A stretch of 64,000 nt of DNA from Glandiceps talaboti (Eukaryota > Hemichordata > Enteropneusta > Spengelidae): assembly GCF_964340395.1 (NCBI RefSeq), contig NC_135549.1, positions 24,697,342-24,761,341 on the forward strand, given 5' to 3'. The position numbers and the translations under genes were made by a program. The notes beneath the pieces are model-generated. The model saw only the letters and a program-made list of their open reading frames with translations, was not told where the DNA came from and ran no database searches. How positions within the stretch are numbered: position 1 is the stretch's first letter; each line of letters begins with the position of its first letter. Shown here one piece after another: positions 37,555 to 50,900 of this stretch.

Positions 37555-40500
37555 CCAATCCATTCCTTTCCACTACCAGGCCCTCCTTCCAGTGTCACAT
37601 GCTTTTGCACACCATCTTGCTGAAATGTAAGAATTGGTCTGATTACGAAGTGAATTTGAATAGAATTGACCTGCCTGTAAAATCCTATCAAAAACTTCTA
37701 TCAGTGAAATGACCCAGCTTAAGCTATCTGGTTCATAAAGTGGCAGTACATTTTTTGAAGCATATCCAAATCACTGCTTTCCAGCACAGAAGGTTTTATA
37801 GGGTAAAGGAACCTGGCTATCATTTTTACTGAATGCGATGCCTTGTAAATGTTCACTTGATTGTTTTCTAATCCCTTCAAGTGTCCACTTGTCACTTTTA
37901 TTACATTTTGCCCTAAGAGCAATTTTCTTTCACAGGATTGAAGTGCCAGTAGGAACCAGACAATCATTGGTAGCTCAGATCAGAGGGGGCTTGTATTTCT
38001 AATTTATTTTAACCTTTCACATTTTGTCTCCACAACAACATTCCTTATGACAAAAGTGTCCAAAATTACTATTTGATTTTTTTATCCATACGTCATCGCG
38101 AATGAATTTAGAAATAAATAAGCAACATTTGTCAGAGTCCTGCACATAAGACTAATCATACTGCTCTTTCCAAAGGTGGCAGAAATTTCTTTTAAGGTTG
38201 CTGCAAATCTTATACTCTTACCCCTCCTCTTTGTATTTTCTATATAATAAAAGGCATCTTCAACCTTGTCGAAGCAATTAGCATCTTTCTCTTGACAATA
38301 AAATAGCTATGCTACATTACAAAAGAGTACCAGTCTATAATTGTTTATCTTTGTGTTTAGGTTTTTGACTACAATAGTGAGTTCTTTCATCTCTTCTGGT
38401 ATCCAATCCTGCAAAATAAGATATATATAGTCAAAAACACAGCAAATGAACTTTGGCAATTATATGTGAGGCTTTCTTACATTTATTATTGACTTTAAGT
38501 TTTTACTTCACTCCTGAACAGTTCAGCAATCTTACCAATCCATTCCTGTCCACTACCAGGGTTTATTACCTTCTTTCCAGTGTCACATGCTTTTGTACAC
38601 CATCTTGCTGAAATGTAAGAATTGGTCTGATTACGAAGTGAATTTGAATAGAATTGACCTGCCTGTAAAACCCTATCAAAAACTTCTATCAGTGAAATGA
38701 CCCAGCTTAAGCTATCTGGTTCATAAAGTGGCAGTACATTTTTTGAAGCATATCCAAATCACTGCTTTCCAGCACAGAAGGTTTTATAGGGTAAAGGAAC
38801 CTGGCTATCATTTTTACTGAATGCGATGCCTTGTAAATGTTCACTTGATTGTTTTCTAATCCCTTCAAGTGTCCACTTGTCACTTTTATTACATTTTGCT
38901 ATCGAACCTGTACACATTGACAAGCTATCTAATATATATGATCATATAAATCACATTCTTGTGTAATCTGCAATGTATGAACTGTAACACCTTGCATGAA
39001 TTTTCTCATTAATTGTATTTCAATAGAATGACAATTTGTTGGGAAACTGCCCAAAATACCATTATATCTTTCACAAGAAAATACACAAAATGAATAAACA
39101 GGCCCATAATCAAGCAAGCAATCTCTTAAATGAAGATAGAGATGCATATTTGGTGTGCAATTTTGCTGTCCATACAGTTTTTCAAACTTCTTACAGAACA
39201 GTCTTAGATAGTTGTGTGCTTCTTTGATCTTCACTTTTGATATTGTTCGTGAACCCAGTATTCGACAGGTATGCACAAACAACTTCCAACATTCATAGTG
39301 TTCACCAGTAATAATGTCTTTTATGGCCATCAGCGAATAGATAAATGTCCAATTTTCCCATTGGTCAGCAGTAAATCGTGAAAAGCCAGAGCCTATTTTG
39401 CTAGGAATGCGACCTTCCCTGATGGAATATTGATGTCATGTACTCTTTACTGTATCTTTTCGAAGTCCTTGTCCTGAAAAAGACCTTTCTTTTTCTGTAT
39501 TTTAAGGACATGTTTTGCAGATCCGAGTAGCAGGTTATGCATAGGATCTATCACTACAAATCTGACTGCATCATAGTATGGTAGGCGTAATACATTGGTA
39601 TACCTTGCAGCGTATGCTTTTTCTCTTTGATCTGTCTTTCTCTTTGTAGTTTGTTATTAATAATATAAGAATTGTAATTGAATTGGGGATGAAGATTAGT
39701 GACCATGTGATGTTTATTAGAAATAAATGTGATCTGATAGGAGCAGAGTACTGGTTAGTGTTCTAGTATGTGCGGCCTGCAAAAACATATAAATTTGCAT
39801 AATGAATTTTATAAACATAAGATATCCAACTAACCCATTTCAAATGCAATAGATACATTTGTTTAAAATAATTTACTGGACCATTGTTCATCGCATCTAT
39901 CCATGAGCAATTGATAGTAGTATTAACTTACCTGCCCCACATCTTCCATCCAGCATCCAGGACCCTTTGTGAGTAAAGTTATGATGTCATAAATCTTGAG
40001 TGGTTTTTGGTCTAAATAGACCACTTGTCCATCTCCATCCTTTTTAATCATATCTTCCGCGACAACCCAAAAGTTGTGTTGTCCTCCAACTGATACTTGA
40101 TCAGAAGTGATTTTTTTGGATGCAGACGAATAGCCAACAACAAATGCTTTGACTGCATCAGTCATAGTGACCGTGGATTCTGTGGAATTAAGATCAGAAA
40201 ACTGTGTCAATGGTAGCATGTATAAGAATAGACAAATATCATTTTTTGCTATTTCAAGACTCCTGAGAATTGGGTTCTGAAGATTTGCATTAAGGACCAA
40301 ACTCAAACCATACACAAGAGAGGGCAGAGTAATTTGCATGTGGCAAACTATATTAATGGTAAAGCAGGATATTGTAATATTTCCAGAATGCAACAGACCT
40401 TGCACAAAAGAAATTTAGAGGGCCACATAACTCTACAGTCTGTGGTCAAACTTATATATAGAGGAACAGTGATAAAGCTGATTTTGGTCTCCTTTACCTT

Positions 40501-41205
40501 CCATTTGCCAGAAAAAAATAATTGATTGTTGGCAATCATGCACCATGTGATAAAACATCGTTCACACATTGTAATTTGGGGGCATCATAAAAGCAGTCCA
40601 GTTTAAATTGTCAGAATGAAGTTTCTTGATACAGTGACCTTTGAAAGAAACACAATGGAGTGCTGATCAGCATACTGTTTCTTCACCACTTTTTGATCTG
40701 CATACAAAGAGCAATTTTCTCTCACATGATTGAAGTGCCAGTAGGAACCAGACAATCATTGGTAGCTCAGATCAGAGGGGCTTGTAATTCTGATTTATAT
40801 TAACCTTTCACATTTTGTCTCCACAACAACTTTCTAATTGATTTTTTTTATCCACACGTCATTGACAAATGAATTTAGAAATAAATAAGCAACATTTGTC
40901 AGAGTCCTGCACATAAGACTAATCATACTGGTCTTTCCAAAGGTGGCAGATATTTCGCTTAAGGTTTCTGCAGATCTTATAAATACTCTTACCTCTCCTC
41001 TTTGTATTTTGTATATAATAAAAGGCATCTTCAAGCTTTTTGAAGCAATTAACATCTTTCAATGTCCTCTTGACAATAGATAGCTATTCCACATTACAAA
41101 AGAGTACCAGTCTATAATTGTTTATCTTTGTGTTTAGTTTTTTTGACAACAATAGCAAGTTCTTTCATCTCTTCTGGTGTCCTATCCTGCAGAATAAGAT
41201 ATATT
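37555..41205. repeat. imperfect tandem duplication, one copy with a 1.8-kb internal segment
   Basis: Block 37555-37911 recurs at 38535-38899 (almost identical apart from a small indel near the left end). Block 37916-38425 recurs at 40709-41205 (about 90% by eye). In the first copy the two blocks touch; in the second they are separated by 38900-40708, which contains the CACTA transposase. Either the first copy lost this segment or the second gained it. The blocks also have open stretches on the minus strand that I do not recognise (for example ASHSVKMIARFLYPIKPSVL). Confidence 0.85.
38929..39655 (-). pseudogene. CACTA/EnSpm TNP2-type transposase relic
   Basis: The minus strand from 39655 down carries conserved CACTA transposase blocks in order: REKAYAARYTNVLRLPYYDA, VRFVVIDPMHNLLLGSAKHV, then after a frame change GRIPSKIGSGFSRFTADQW, WKLFVHTCRILGSRTISK, TPNMHLYLHL, DCLLDYGPVYSF and ERYNGILGSFP..IEIQLMRKF. 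This covers the C-terminal part of the Transposase_21 region plus the following DUF4218-like segment. The enzyme would cut at CACTA-type ends; no such ends were located. A stop near 39440 and the frame change mark it as a relic. A second minus-strand open stretch (40405-39923) lies upstream but was not recognised. Confidence 0.85.
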
Positions 41206-41416
41206 TTTTTATTGACTTTAGTCATTTTGACTCTAAAACTCGTCCTAGATCCTGTAACTTGATCTTTCACTCTCACCCATGCCTTACCCTAAAGTAGACG
41301 ACAGAGGCCATTCATACTCATATGTTGGCTCCCCTGTACGTCTTCTTATTTCATCTAATTTGACATTCTGTTTGAGTGCATGACCATCGGCCCAAGAGTT
41401 ACTAATTGTCAATCAT

Positions 41417-41623
41417 GGGGGGAACCATCTTCCTAAAAAGCAATCTATAACATCTCCCAAATAATCAACTGCCCAGCAAAAGGTGTATGTAAGGTGTGGG
41501 CAGTGTCAACAAGAAATGTTGAGGAGAAACCTTAAGAGACATTCTAAATTAAAACACAAGAACATACCAAAGACAGCAGTAACGGAACAATCTTACCACA
41601 ATGAATCTTGGTCGACTCTAAAA
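41417..41623 (+). pseudogene. zinc-finger fragment, inverted twin of 61690-61899
   Basis: The open frame from 41483 encodes VRCGQCQQEMLRRNLKRHSK then LKHKN, a C2H2-like finger. The sequence matches the reverse complement of 61690-61899 at well over 90% by eye, then runs into a (GA)n tract. It looks like a piece of a dispersed mobile element. Confidence 0.65.
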
Positions 41624-41748
<125 letters not shown>

Positions 41749-41893
41749 ATGACGTCAAACCTTGTGCGCATGCTCATCTTATTCGCAGACGATAGATTAA
41801 TAACAATATACAAATATAAATAAACTTTTGTCAACAACACTCTGAGTCTCGTTTACAAAAACATCGATATGGATGCAGAAGTTCGCTGTAAAT

Positions 41894-42534
41894 ATGGCAA
41901 TGGTAGGTCACAGTTTTTGGGTGACAGGTCAAGCTGGAACAGGTAAAACAAAAACACTCGGACTAATAATAGAGGAGTTACAAAAGACAGAAGTAGTGGA
42001 AGTTATCGAATTATTGCAAGCACTAGAATAGCTACTTTACAACTAGCGAAATACAAGGCAACAACTCTACACCGGTTTGCCGGACTGATGGACGGACGTT
42101 TTGAGGACGGAGAACTTGTAAGAATATGTGAAAGCGAGGAGATTTCTAAATCCCGAGATAAAATTAAAGCTGTCGACACCCTCGTAATCGACGAAATTTC
42201 CATGGTTTCTGCAGCAACGCTTGATCAACTTGATATAGTTTTGAAGGCAGTTCGGGAGTCAGATTTACCTTTCGTCGGAGTTCAGTGTTTTTTGTGTGGA
42301 GATTTTAGACAATTGCCCCCTGTCCCAAATCGCTACGGCGACAAAGGTAATTATGCTTTCGAGAGTGTGGTATGGAAAAGTGCCATACCACACGTAGTTA
42401 CTTTATCAACAATTCATCGTCAGAAGGATTTGGTTCAAGCCGTAAACGAAATTTCACAAGGGACCATGTCTGAAAAAACATACTGTTTGTTGAACAGGTT
42501 GAGCGGCAGACCCTTGCCACCCGGGAAGGAGCCT
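41894..42534 (+). pseudogene. PIF1-like helicase relic, N-terminal half of the motor
   Basis: From the ATG at 41894 the frame gives FWVTGQAGTGKTKT (Walker A, motif I). A one-base frame change near 41990-42000 leads to YRIIASTRIATL and TTLHRFAGL (motif Ia region), LVIDEISMVSAATLDQLD (Walker B, motif II) and CFLCGDFRQLPPVPN (motif III). The stretch TIHRQKD follows, and a likely donor (GGTAAGT) stands at 42535. PIF1-family enzymes unwind DNA 5' to 3' using ATP and occur both as cellular genes and within mobile elements such as Helitrons. The C-terminal motifs are not seen downstream, so the gene is cut short or the remaining exons were missed. Confidence 0.75.
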
Positions 42535-44018
42535 GGTAAGTTTAAACTTCCTTATGTAATACAACTTTTGAATGTAAAACAGGTGGCACTGCCAATAAAA
42601 AAAATATCGATAGTATGAATATGATAGTATTGATACAAATAAATTACGTAGTGTCTTGACCCATGGTAAAGTAAAATCATTTCACTTGTAGTGCATCAGA
42701 CAAATTCTACTATTTCGTCAGTTAGTGGCAAATCGAAAATGCTTACGACTAAAGTGGTTTATGGTCTATATAAAGTCGATGTTTATTTTTTTTATTTGCG
42801 GTTAACCACAACCGTGTATGCTAGCTGTAATCGTACGCGCGCGCAGGTACGATATCTCAATATGGGGTTTTGTTTATTTTCATACCATGTTGCGTTTCCT
42901 TGGCGACAATAAAGTTTTGCAACATTTGCATGCGTTGTACTCGAGTTCGTTAGCATATTCAACTTCAATACATATATACTTACACGAATTTCACCCAATT
43001 TTGGTTTATATAAAAGTATCCAAGTATTATACAATTCTTGGTATGTACAAGCACCAATAGTTCAATCAAAACTGAAATTCTAGAAAAATGTATTTTCCAC
43101 AGAAAGACGTTACATGGCATGTTCGTCTACGCTGCTAACATTATCAATAGTAATACCAATATGCCATGTTGAAATGGGTTTTGTGTATAATTTAAATTTG
43201 CCGTTAATTTATCAGTGAAGCAGAGTTTCCGCTGCCCGCTCGCCAAATCGCAAAATGCGAATAAAATCTGCATTTGGCGAGAATATTTTTGATACAATTA
43301 GCTAAACTTGCGAATCCAATTTAGAACAGGCACCAGAGAATCTATGCGTAAATGCCCGGGTTTCTTTGTCGCAACGTGGAACATCCGTAATTTAAACTAC
43401 ATTGTATTACATTTAGAAGGAAGTAGTGTACACACGGTGCGTCCCTCAAAAGTTAAACAAATCATAAAATTGTTACACAAGCAATGCAAACAAACGTCCC
43501 TTCCAACAAACTTGTAAGTTCCTTTGTATATGGCAAGCCAAACGTTGCAATATTCTTTAAAAAACTATTTTCTTGTTGTATAACTTCCATTCATGTTCCA
43601 TAGACCTATTTTCTTTCTGTAAAACGTACATTTTTGTTGTTCAAATCCAAGTTTGCCTTGGTCAAATCTACGTTCTTTTTACTAAAGCACATGTTTTCCT
43701 GCTTTAAAAACTATTTTCTTGTTGTATAACTTCCATTCATGTTCAATAGACCTATTTTCTTTCTGTAAAACGTACATTTTTGTTGTTCAAATCCAAGTTT
43801 GCCTTGGTCAAATCTGCGTTCTTTTTACTAAAACACATGTTTTCCTTCTTTAAAAACTATTTTCATGTTGTATAACTTTCATTCATGTTTGTCAACGGAA
43901 ACCGAAGAGTAGTCTGGGTAACCAAGATTGTTTCGTTCGACATAGAGGTCTCTCTAACGTCTATCGGCTGAATGGTCAAAGCCACCCTGCGGCTGTGGTG
44001 GCAATTCGGTAGACTGTA
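42535..44018. other. no gene; includes a 145-147-bp tandem repeat
   Basis: Mostly AT-rich. About 2.3 units of a 145-147-bp direct repeat occupy 43557-43890 (units begin TTTAAAAA.CTATTTTC at about 43557, 43702 and 43850). Confidence 0.75.
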
Positions 44019-46451
44019 ATGGCGGCATCATCATCATCGTCAGTACCGTGCTGTACAGAAGGGGTTGCGATAGTGCACATACATGTACCTCTTGATGAGG
44101 ACGGCCATCTGTATAGACGGAGTATCGTAGCCCAGTTTCCCAATGCCAACGGTTTACGGTGGCATTGGGATGGCATACAAATGGCCGTTCGATACGACGG
44201 TAGTCGAGATAGATTTATACCACCGAATGGTAATTGGAATCATAACGGAACGTATACAGTTATTCAGGCAACCAGCGGCGGGGTGATAAGTAAGTATTGA
44301 TGCTTACACAATATTACAGTTCCCCAGTGCCTCTGCCCCTCCTTATTTTTTATGCAAATTTTTATGGCAATCCTTTGAAGATTCAAATCACACATTTTAT
44401 TTTCATATTCTGTCGCTAGATTAGGTGTTAATTGTAAATTTGTGAAAATATGTAAAGCCAGGCTCTATTTCTTTTATGGCTCTCTGCCCAGTGAGTAGTT
44501 GTATTGGTTTTGTTTTCACACGAGATATTGAACCCTAATAAATCATTAAATGTGATAGGTTTTATTACTAATTTAACCAGCTGTCTTGCCAACTCACCCC
44601 CCTCTGTGAGATATCTCACTCCAAAATTACTATGGTTGCTTAATACATTTAGTTTGATATCAGTCAAAGTGTGGTCATTAAGTTTTCATACTGTAATGCG
44701 GAGAAAGTGACATCCGCATTATCCAAAAAAAAGAGAGGTTTGCTCAGAAAGATAGGACCAGATAATTTCAATATATGATTTCAAAATAAATTACGATGAG
44801 TTAAATAGTTAGGAAATTAGGAAAATGCTTCTCAAGAACTAACTTTTGAAAATACTTGTAGTGTGTGGCTGTACCTAAAATCAGTGATAGAAAATGAATT
44901 ACTTTTTAACAGGTCAAGCTCGTACTGCGGTTAGCAATATTTCGCAGCTAGCCACTGCAGTGAGTCAAGGGTTTGATTCGAGCAAGCAATCAAGTTCAAC
45001 ATCAAACTTCAACCCTCGACGAGCCGCAGTATACAATGCATATAAAAGTGGAAGAAAAACCCGAGAACTGGCAAGGGTGACACCAAAAGCCAAGCAGGTC
45101 CTAAGTAAACCAATGAGGGTTTGCTTTATCGTGGAATGTGAAGTTCCAACAAAGTTGTTGAAGAACCTAATCATAATGGAAGCACAAATAGATGTCTCTC
45201 CGGAAGACAGGGAAATTGCTATAAGAAGCAAATTGAGAGATGTATTTGCAAGTGTTAAGATCAAACATTCTACAGGTAAACCATTCTCCTAATGTGATGT
45301 TATAAAATCAGAACAGTGCTGGCAACAGTTGTATTTCTCCACTTGTTGATATCCAATAGGTTATACCTGTTAGCCTTTAGGAATACAAGTCGTCATTAAC
45401 ACTGGTTGACCCACAAATTTAAACGAAAGGTAGCGATATACAAACGTAAATGTACCTGTTTTGACCTGTCAGTCTCGGGTCCTGGATTGGGTTCAATGCC
45501 CGCTATGATCAGCAACATTTTCACAAACATAAATGCTCCGAGGACCATAACAGTAGTATCGTCAAAATGTTTACGTGATTCACATCCTCTGAAGCATCCT
45601 CCTATACGACAACGATATTGACTCAAATCGATTCCCATGAAGAAATAATCCTGCAGTGAAAGAATAGCCCGTTGTTTATTTATACTTTTATAGTGGTACG
45701 TTTCATATTTTAAAAGGAGAATGTTTGTTTTACTTTTATTGTAGTATAAATTTAATAGGGCAAATATTTGTATTTTAGAGAAAAAAATCAAGAATCCAGC
45801 CAGTTTTCACAGCTATAAGGGAGGGGAGAAATACACAATGTCAGTAGTCAAGACAGAAATTATACATGTATTATAATTGGAACTTCAGAAACAGAACAAC
45901 AAGCCATTTCCTTTTTGAGTCTTCTCCTTCAGTGATAAAGTTTACTTCAACTTTGGTGGCATTTCTATTTTATTTGTATGCTATTTTTTCAGATGCTTCA
46001 AGGAGTAAGAGTCATCTGTATGCTCCTCAAAACAAGTTTGCAATACTGAAAGAGCTACTGTGAATGTACCAGTACACTCTTGCTTTCAAGGAACTCTGAA
46101 TACTAAAGATACAGGGAAAACAGTAGCTATTTCTGAAGAAAAGCTGAAAGAACAGTATAGTTTCATCTATCATAAAACTCCAACAAAGATAGAACATGCA
46201 TTAGCAAAATACTTTCTCATTGCGTATGTGTAGTTCACATGCGGATCTGAAACTTTCATTAGGTGAGAAAGCATATCAGCTTTGGGCTCTCAGAGGGAAA
46301 AAAACTTAGAACAAATCTTCTAGTACAAGTTGTTACTGTAGAAGAATTCAATGAGTGCAAATCAGTTGTTGAGGCGACAACAGGGAAGGCATTGAGTAAA
46401 TATAACTGTGAGAAAAATGCATACCATCAAGTGAAAAGTATACTGGTGTCA
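44019..46451 (+). pseudogene. gene with a TDP-43 N-terminal-like domain, downstream exons broken
   Basis: Exon 1 (44019-44289) encodes an acidic lead, then LYRRSIVAQFPNANGLRWHW and AVRYDGSRDRFIPP. The spacing of VAQFP..GLR matches the ubiquitin-like N-terminal domain of TDP-43 (consensus V.AQFPGA.GLRYR), which drives self-assembly. Exon 2 (44913-45275) joins in phase and gives SNFNPRRAAVYNAYKSGRKT and RVCFIVECEVPTKLLKN, which I do not recognise. Exon 3 starts at about 45991 in phase (DASRSKSHLYAPQNKF) but meets a stop at 46060-46062; a shifted frame continues with VPVHSCFQGTL. A further open block follows from about 46263. RNA-recognition motifs of true TDP-43 were not seen. Proteins joining this domain to other modules occur in invertebrates; the function here is unknown. 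Confidence 0.5.
45396..45791 (-). pseudogene. antisense retroelement fragment with a 2A-like motif
   Basis: The minus-strand frame contains LLIIAGIEPNPGPE. This resembles 2A-like sequences (consensus D-V/I-E-x-N-P-G-P, with G-I-E variants known) found at the start of proteins of some CR1-type non-LTR retrotransposons and other elements; they cause ribosome skipping between G and P. The NPGP codons lie at 45489-45478. No endonuclease or reverse transcriptase follows. It sits in the intron between exons 2 and 3 of the TDP-43-like gene. Confidence 0.45.
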
Positions 46452-47724
46452 TGAAAAGCATTACCATTACGGAGTCGGTCATTTCCCCGATGATACAACT
46501 GATTTAAAGCTAAAACCTGTTCTAGAAATTAGGAATGCAGTATGACTTTTACCAATTTTAAGCATAATTTTGAAAATGATGGAAATATTCGGAGCTATTA
46601 TTACATTGCAGCAAACTGTACCGCGCGAAGGTATTAATTTAGAGCCCTGTCCCTCATCAAACCTCAACGACTTCAGCCATGATGAAAGACACATGCTGCT
46701 CCGACGTAAGCAAGGGGTGGATGGGAGGGGGGGGGGGGTAGACGGCAGTGTTCTGCCAAGGTTTCCAACAAGGGACAAAGGCCCCTTGGTTGCAAAAAGT
46801 GGTGTCAATTGACAGGGAGTGGGGTCAATTAATATTGTCTATGAAATATTCATATAGATTATCACAGACCACTATAGAGATACTGTGGTCTGAGATATTC
46901 CATTACACATAGACTATTACCTAACTACATAAAAACATTCCATTCATAGTAACAGTTCCCAGTAAGCTATTTTTTTCGAAAATTGTGTTCTACACATTAC
47001 ACCTTAGAAAAACAATTCAATTAAGATTATGTAATTTTAAGTCATTTCTACAGAGTATATTATATATTATTTAGAAAGATTGGACAGCCAGGTAGTCACA
47101 ATTTTTAATCTGAATATCAATGAATAGCAGTGCTCAAATTTATAATTCCCTTTTTTTCAGACAAGGACAAAGATCAACTTCAAAATAAGTCACAGTGAAC
47201 ATATGATTGAATAAAAACTTTGAGAAATCCTAAACTTGTAACCACTTGTTTCATTTTTATAATTGTTAGTACACTGCTGTGTTTATCATTCCCTCTTCAA
47301 GTTCATGACATTTTGAAGAAGAAAAAAATCCCTGACTTTAAAAAGTACCAAATGTGAACGAAAAACTTACAAATAATACAGTCCAACAAACTTTAAAAAT
47401 TATTTATTTTTTATTAATTAACCGTTACTGGCTCTGTAACATGATTTGGTCCTGCTATATCAAATGACAGCATAGCTAGTTACATACCGTAAACTTGATA
47501 CGGAAAGCTGACATTAGGTGTCCCTGAAACTCAGCAATTGAATCTTTAACTAAAACTATCAACAACGTTAAAGTTGGGATGCTTTGTAAATACCACAGCA
47601 ATTTTTTTCTTCTGATTTGCACAATAAGTTCGTTCTTCATGTCTGACCGGGCGCACATGCATCGGCCGTCTATAGTGGCCATGCCAGTGATTACGCATTG
47701 ATTCAGTGCCAAACATTCACATGT
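46452..47724. other. no supported gene
   Basis: Contains a G run (about 46727-46739) and AT-rich sequence up to the left end of the 5-kb transposon. No recognisable coding exon. Confidence 0.5.
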
Positions 47725-47752
47725 CACTCAAACCCAATAAGAAGGTGCAATT
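47725..47752 (+). repeat. left terminal inverted repeat
   Basis: Begins CACTCAAACCC and ends AAGGTGCAATT. One mismatch to the right end (T for C at the fourth base). Confidence 0.92.
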
Positions 47753-47904
47753 GATGTCCAGCGATGTTTACTTTAAAATGATGGAAGGATATATGGAAAT
47801 GATATGTGCTAAGACAAGGGGCACCTTAGGCTTCCTAAAACGAAATTTACTGCGTTGTCAAATTTTATTTGGTTACATTTAGACCCTTCGATATACCCAA
47901 AAAT

Positions 47905-50900
47905 GAAATGTACGTTACTGTCCCGATGCCAAAGTAACTATGGAATTAATAAGAAAAATATACTGAAAACTTGAAGGAAACTTAAGCGTTTTGTTTAAAC
48001 AAAGTTATGAATGTATTACCTTGTTTATCATGGAAAGCGATTCCCACATTGTTTCAAATATATGTTTTCAGAGACACAAATGTGGCTGTCCCAAGGTTAC
48101 GTGAAATGTGCGTTACCGAAAATTAACAGCATCTGATGGTGTACAATTTTGTACCTGATATATACAAAATATGACTCCAAATATTCCTTACATATCCAAG
48201 GATTCACGGCACATGTTGAAAATGTCATACATTAACAGTTCGCATTGCCAATGCGTTGCAAAGGCACGTAAGTGGCAGAGTAATTTTTGTGGGGAAATGT
48301 ACGTTACTCCCTATATATTTGTTATCGATCAGAAAATGGGTAACATACATAGATAGACATATAGAGGTCTCAAGCGTACAGAAGCTGACAAAGTAACAGT
48401 ATCGTCAAGCAGCTGCTCGTTAATTTGGAGTGGAATATCTATGCGAAAAAAATGTACGTTACTGAAATGTACGTTACTGAGTTCACGAATTGGAGGAGAC
48501 AAAACGTAAACAAGCTTATTCTAGGGATATCACGTGTTTACTGTCGTCTGCCATTTTCCAGCAAGCCACGCAGAATAGGGCTATCTCGTCATTCTATCGT
48601 CATTCAGACGGACGTTTTCACAGCTTGTGAGGTATATATGTTGCAAGTAGTTTTTCATGGATACGGCAGTTTAAATACTTACTGACAAAGATGTGTATAT
48701 TTTGAAAGACAATAATCAAGTCTACGTTGTAATCGTCAGTAGCGTTCAACTGTTTGGCCTGGTAATAGAATTTTGCTCCAGTAAGAAGCGAAATGTACGT
48801 TACAGAAGGTAACGTACATTTCAGACAAACAAGTGGTACATTCACAAGTGTCTGCAATTTTTATTTTCAAATGAACCTCCACGGATAGATTTTCAGAACT
48901 CTCCATAATGATTGTATAACAAAGTCGTGGTGAACAATTTTAACTAAACTCATTTTTAGATATCATATCATGCGCAATTTATGCAACATATATAATCTGT
49001 TAGGATTCATTTTAGTTAAAATCTTGTTACTCCAAATTATCCACGTCACAGTCTCGTTTCTGTAAATTGATTTGCAACTATTTTTGTCAGTAAAGATTTT
49101 ATGATACCATTGACTAATAAAAATCATACCGATCCATTTACCTAATTCTTATATCACTGACAACACATTGGTAACGTACATTACAAATTGTGGTAACGTA
49201 CACTTCACAAAATCATCCTCGTCATTGCTTGGCGTCTAGGCTATAGGTAAAACACAATGAAAGTGTCTTATAACAGTGAACTGCATTGTTTTCCAGATAA
49301 CATGGCAAAATCCCGAGCCGAAATCCAACGAGCATACAGAGAGAGAAAGAAGCAAGGGGGAGGGGGATAATTATTTAGAGAGAGAAAGGGTTAGAAGAAA
49401 CTACATTCCCTCGTCAGAACGTAATCGTGTTAAGCTACTTAAAAGGAACGAGCAGAACAGGGTGCGATTAAAAAGATACAGAGAGAGAAAAAAACAATTG
49501 TTAGAAGCTCTAGCCCAAGATACAGAATCAGACACTGCTTTAGAAACTAGTGGATATGAGAGTCCTGGCGAGTCTATCTCTCACGAACCACTTCGAGTCA
49601 GGCTTCGATTTCCTAACGCTCGCAGATTAGGCCCTCAGCGAAGAGTAAAACGAACGTTAGCCATTGCCTATAGAAAAATAGCAAGGTTAGAAAGCAAGTA
49701 TGAAAAGCTGCAGAAGACACACGAAACCGTAAGAAAACGTCTAACAAGATCTAAGAAAAAGACAACAAAACAACCCAGTACCCCTAGAAGTAAAACTGAG
49801 GCACTCATCCACAACGCGAAGTTGAATATAACTCCGGCACGGCACATACGAAAGCAACTTCTTCTGGGTAATGTCGTTTTGGCCGAGGTCGGCAAAGCCA
49901 AAAAGGCAATTCCAAGGTCAAAAATGCAGGTTTTGCACCAAGTTGTTGCTGGAAAAATAACCAAAAAATACCGATGTATGCGATCACTCAGCGGATCTAC
50001 GGGGCTAAGCCGCAATCGACTGTCGAACGTATCGACTAAAGGAATTACATGGTCACAAAGGAAACGTGCTCGAATTTTTCACTGTCATAAAAAGATCGTG
50101 TTAGCGTTTCTGCAGCGAGATGATAATAGTAGATCGCAACCAGGCAAAGCGGATGCGAAAAAAGTTGAAGATAGCCAAAGGCTGCAATCCAGAGTATTGA
50201 CAAACTATATATCTATCCTGTTTGCGAAGTTTCAGGCAGAAAACCCAGACGTCAAAATTTCTCTTGAAACATTCAGACGTATGCGACCAAGGCACATCTT
50301 ATTGACATCACTGATAAGCCGACATAGCTGCCTATGTACAAAACATCAGAATATGGCACTGCAAATGAAAACACTTCGGCGACACTGAGTATCTGTTCCC
50401 TCCAACCCAGAAGTATTTCTACGAGAAAGTCATGACCTGGATGACATCATGAAGAAACTGTCATATACCTTGAAGAAATCAACTTGAGCATCAGAGTTAT
50501 GTTGTTGTATCGGATGAAATGTCGCACTCGTCACCAACAGTACTTGCGATTCTAAAAAAAGTAATGCCTGACATAAAGTCCCTTGTCGAAAATGTCAAGG
50601 TTATCCACTACTGGACTGACAGTCCCACTAGTCAATATCGAAACAAAGTAATATTCAATGCAGTAGCAAACCACGGCACAATATTTGGAGTGAGCGCACG
50701 ATGGAATTATTTCGAGGCAGGCCATGGCAAGGGACCATGTGATGGCCTTGGTGGAACTTGCAAACGCATGGCCGATGAAGCCGTTCGCAGTGGTAAATGT
50801 GTAATTCAGGATGCATCCGATTTCTAGTATGAAAGCCGTGAAGTTTGTCTTCGTGTCAACAGAAGAGTGTGAAGTTTGTCTTCGTGTCAACAAAAGAGTG

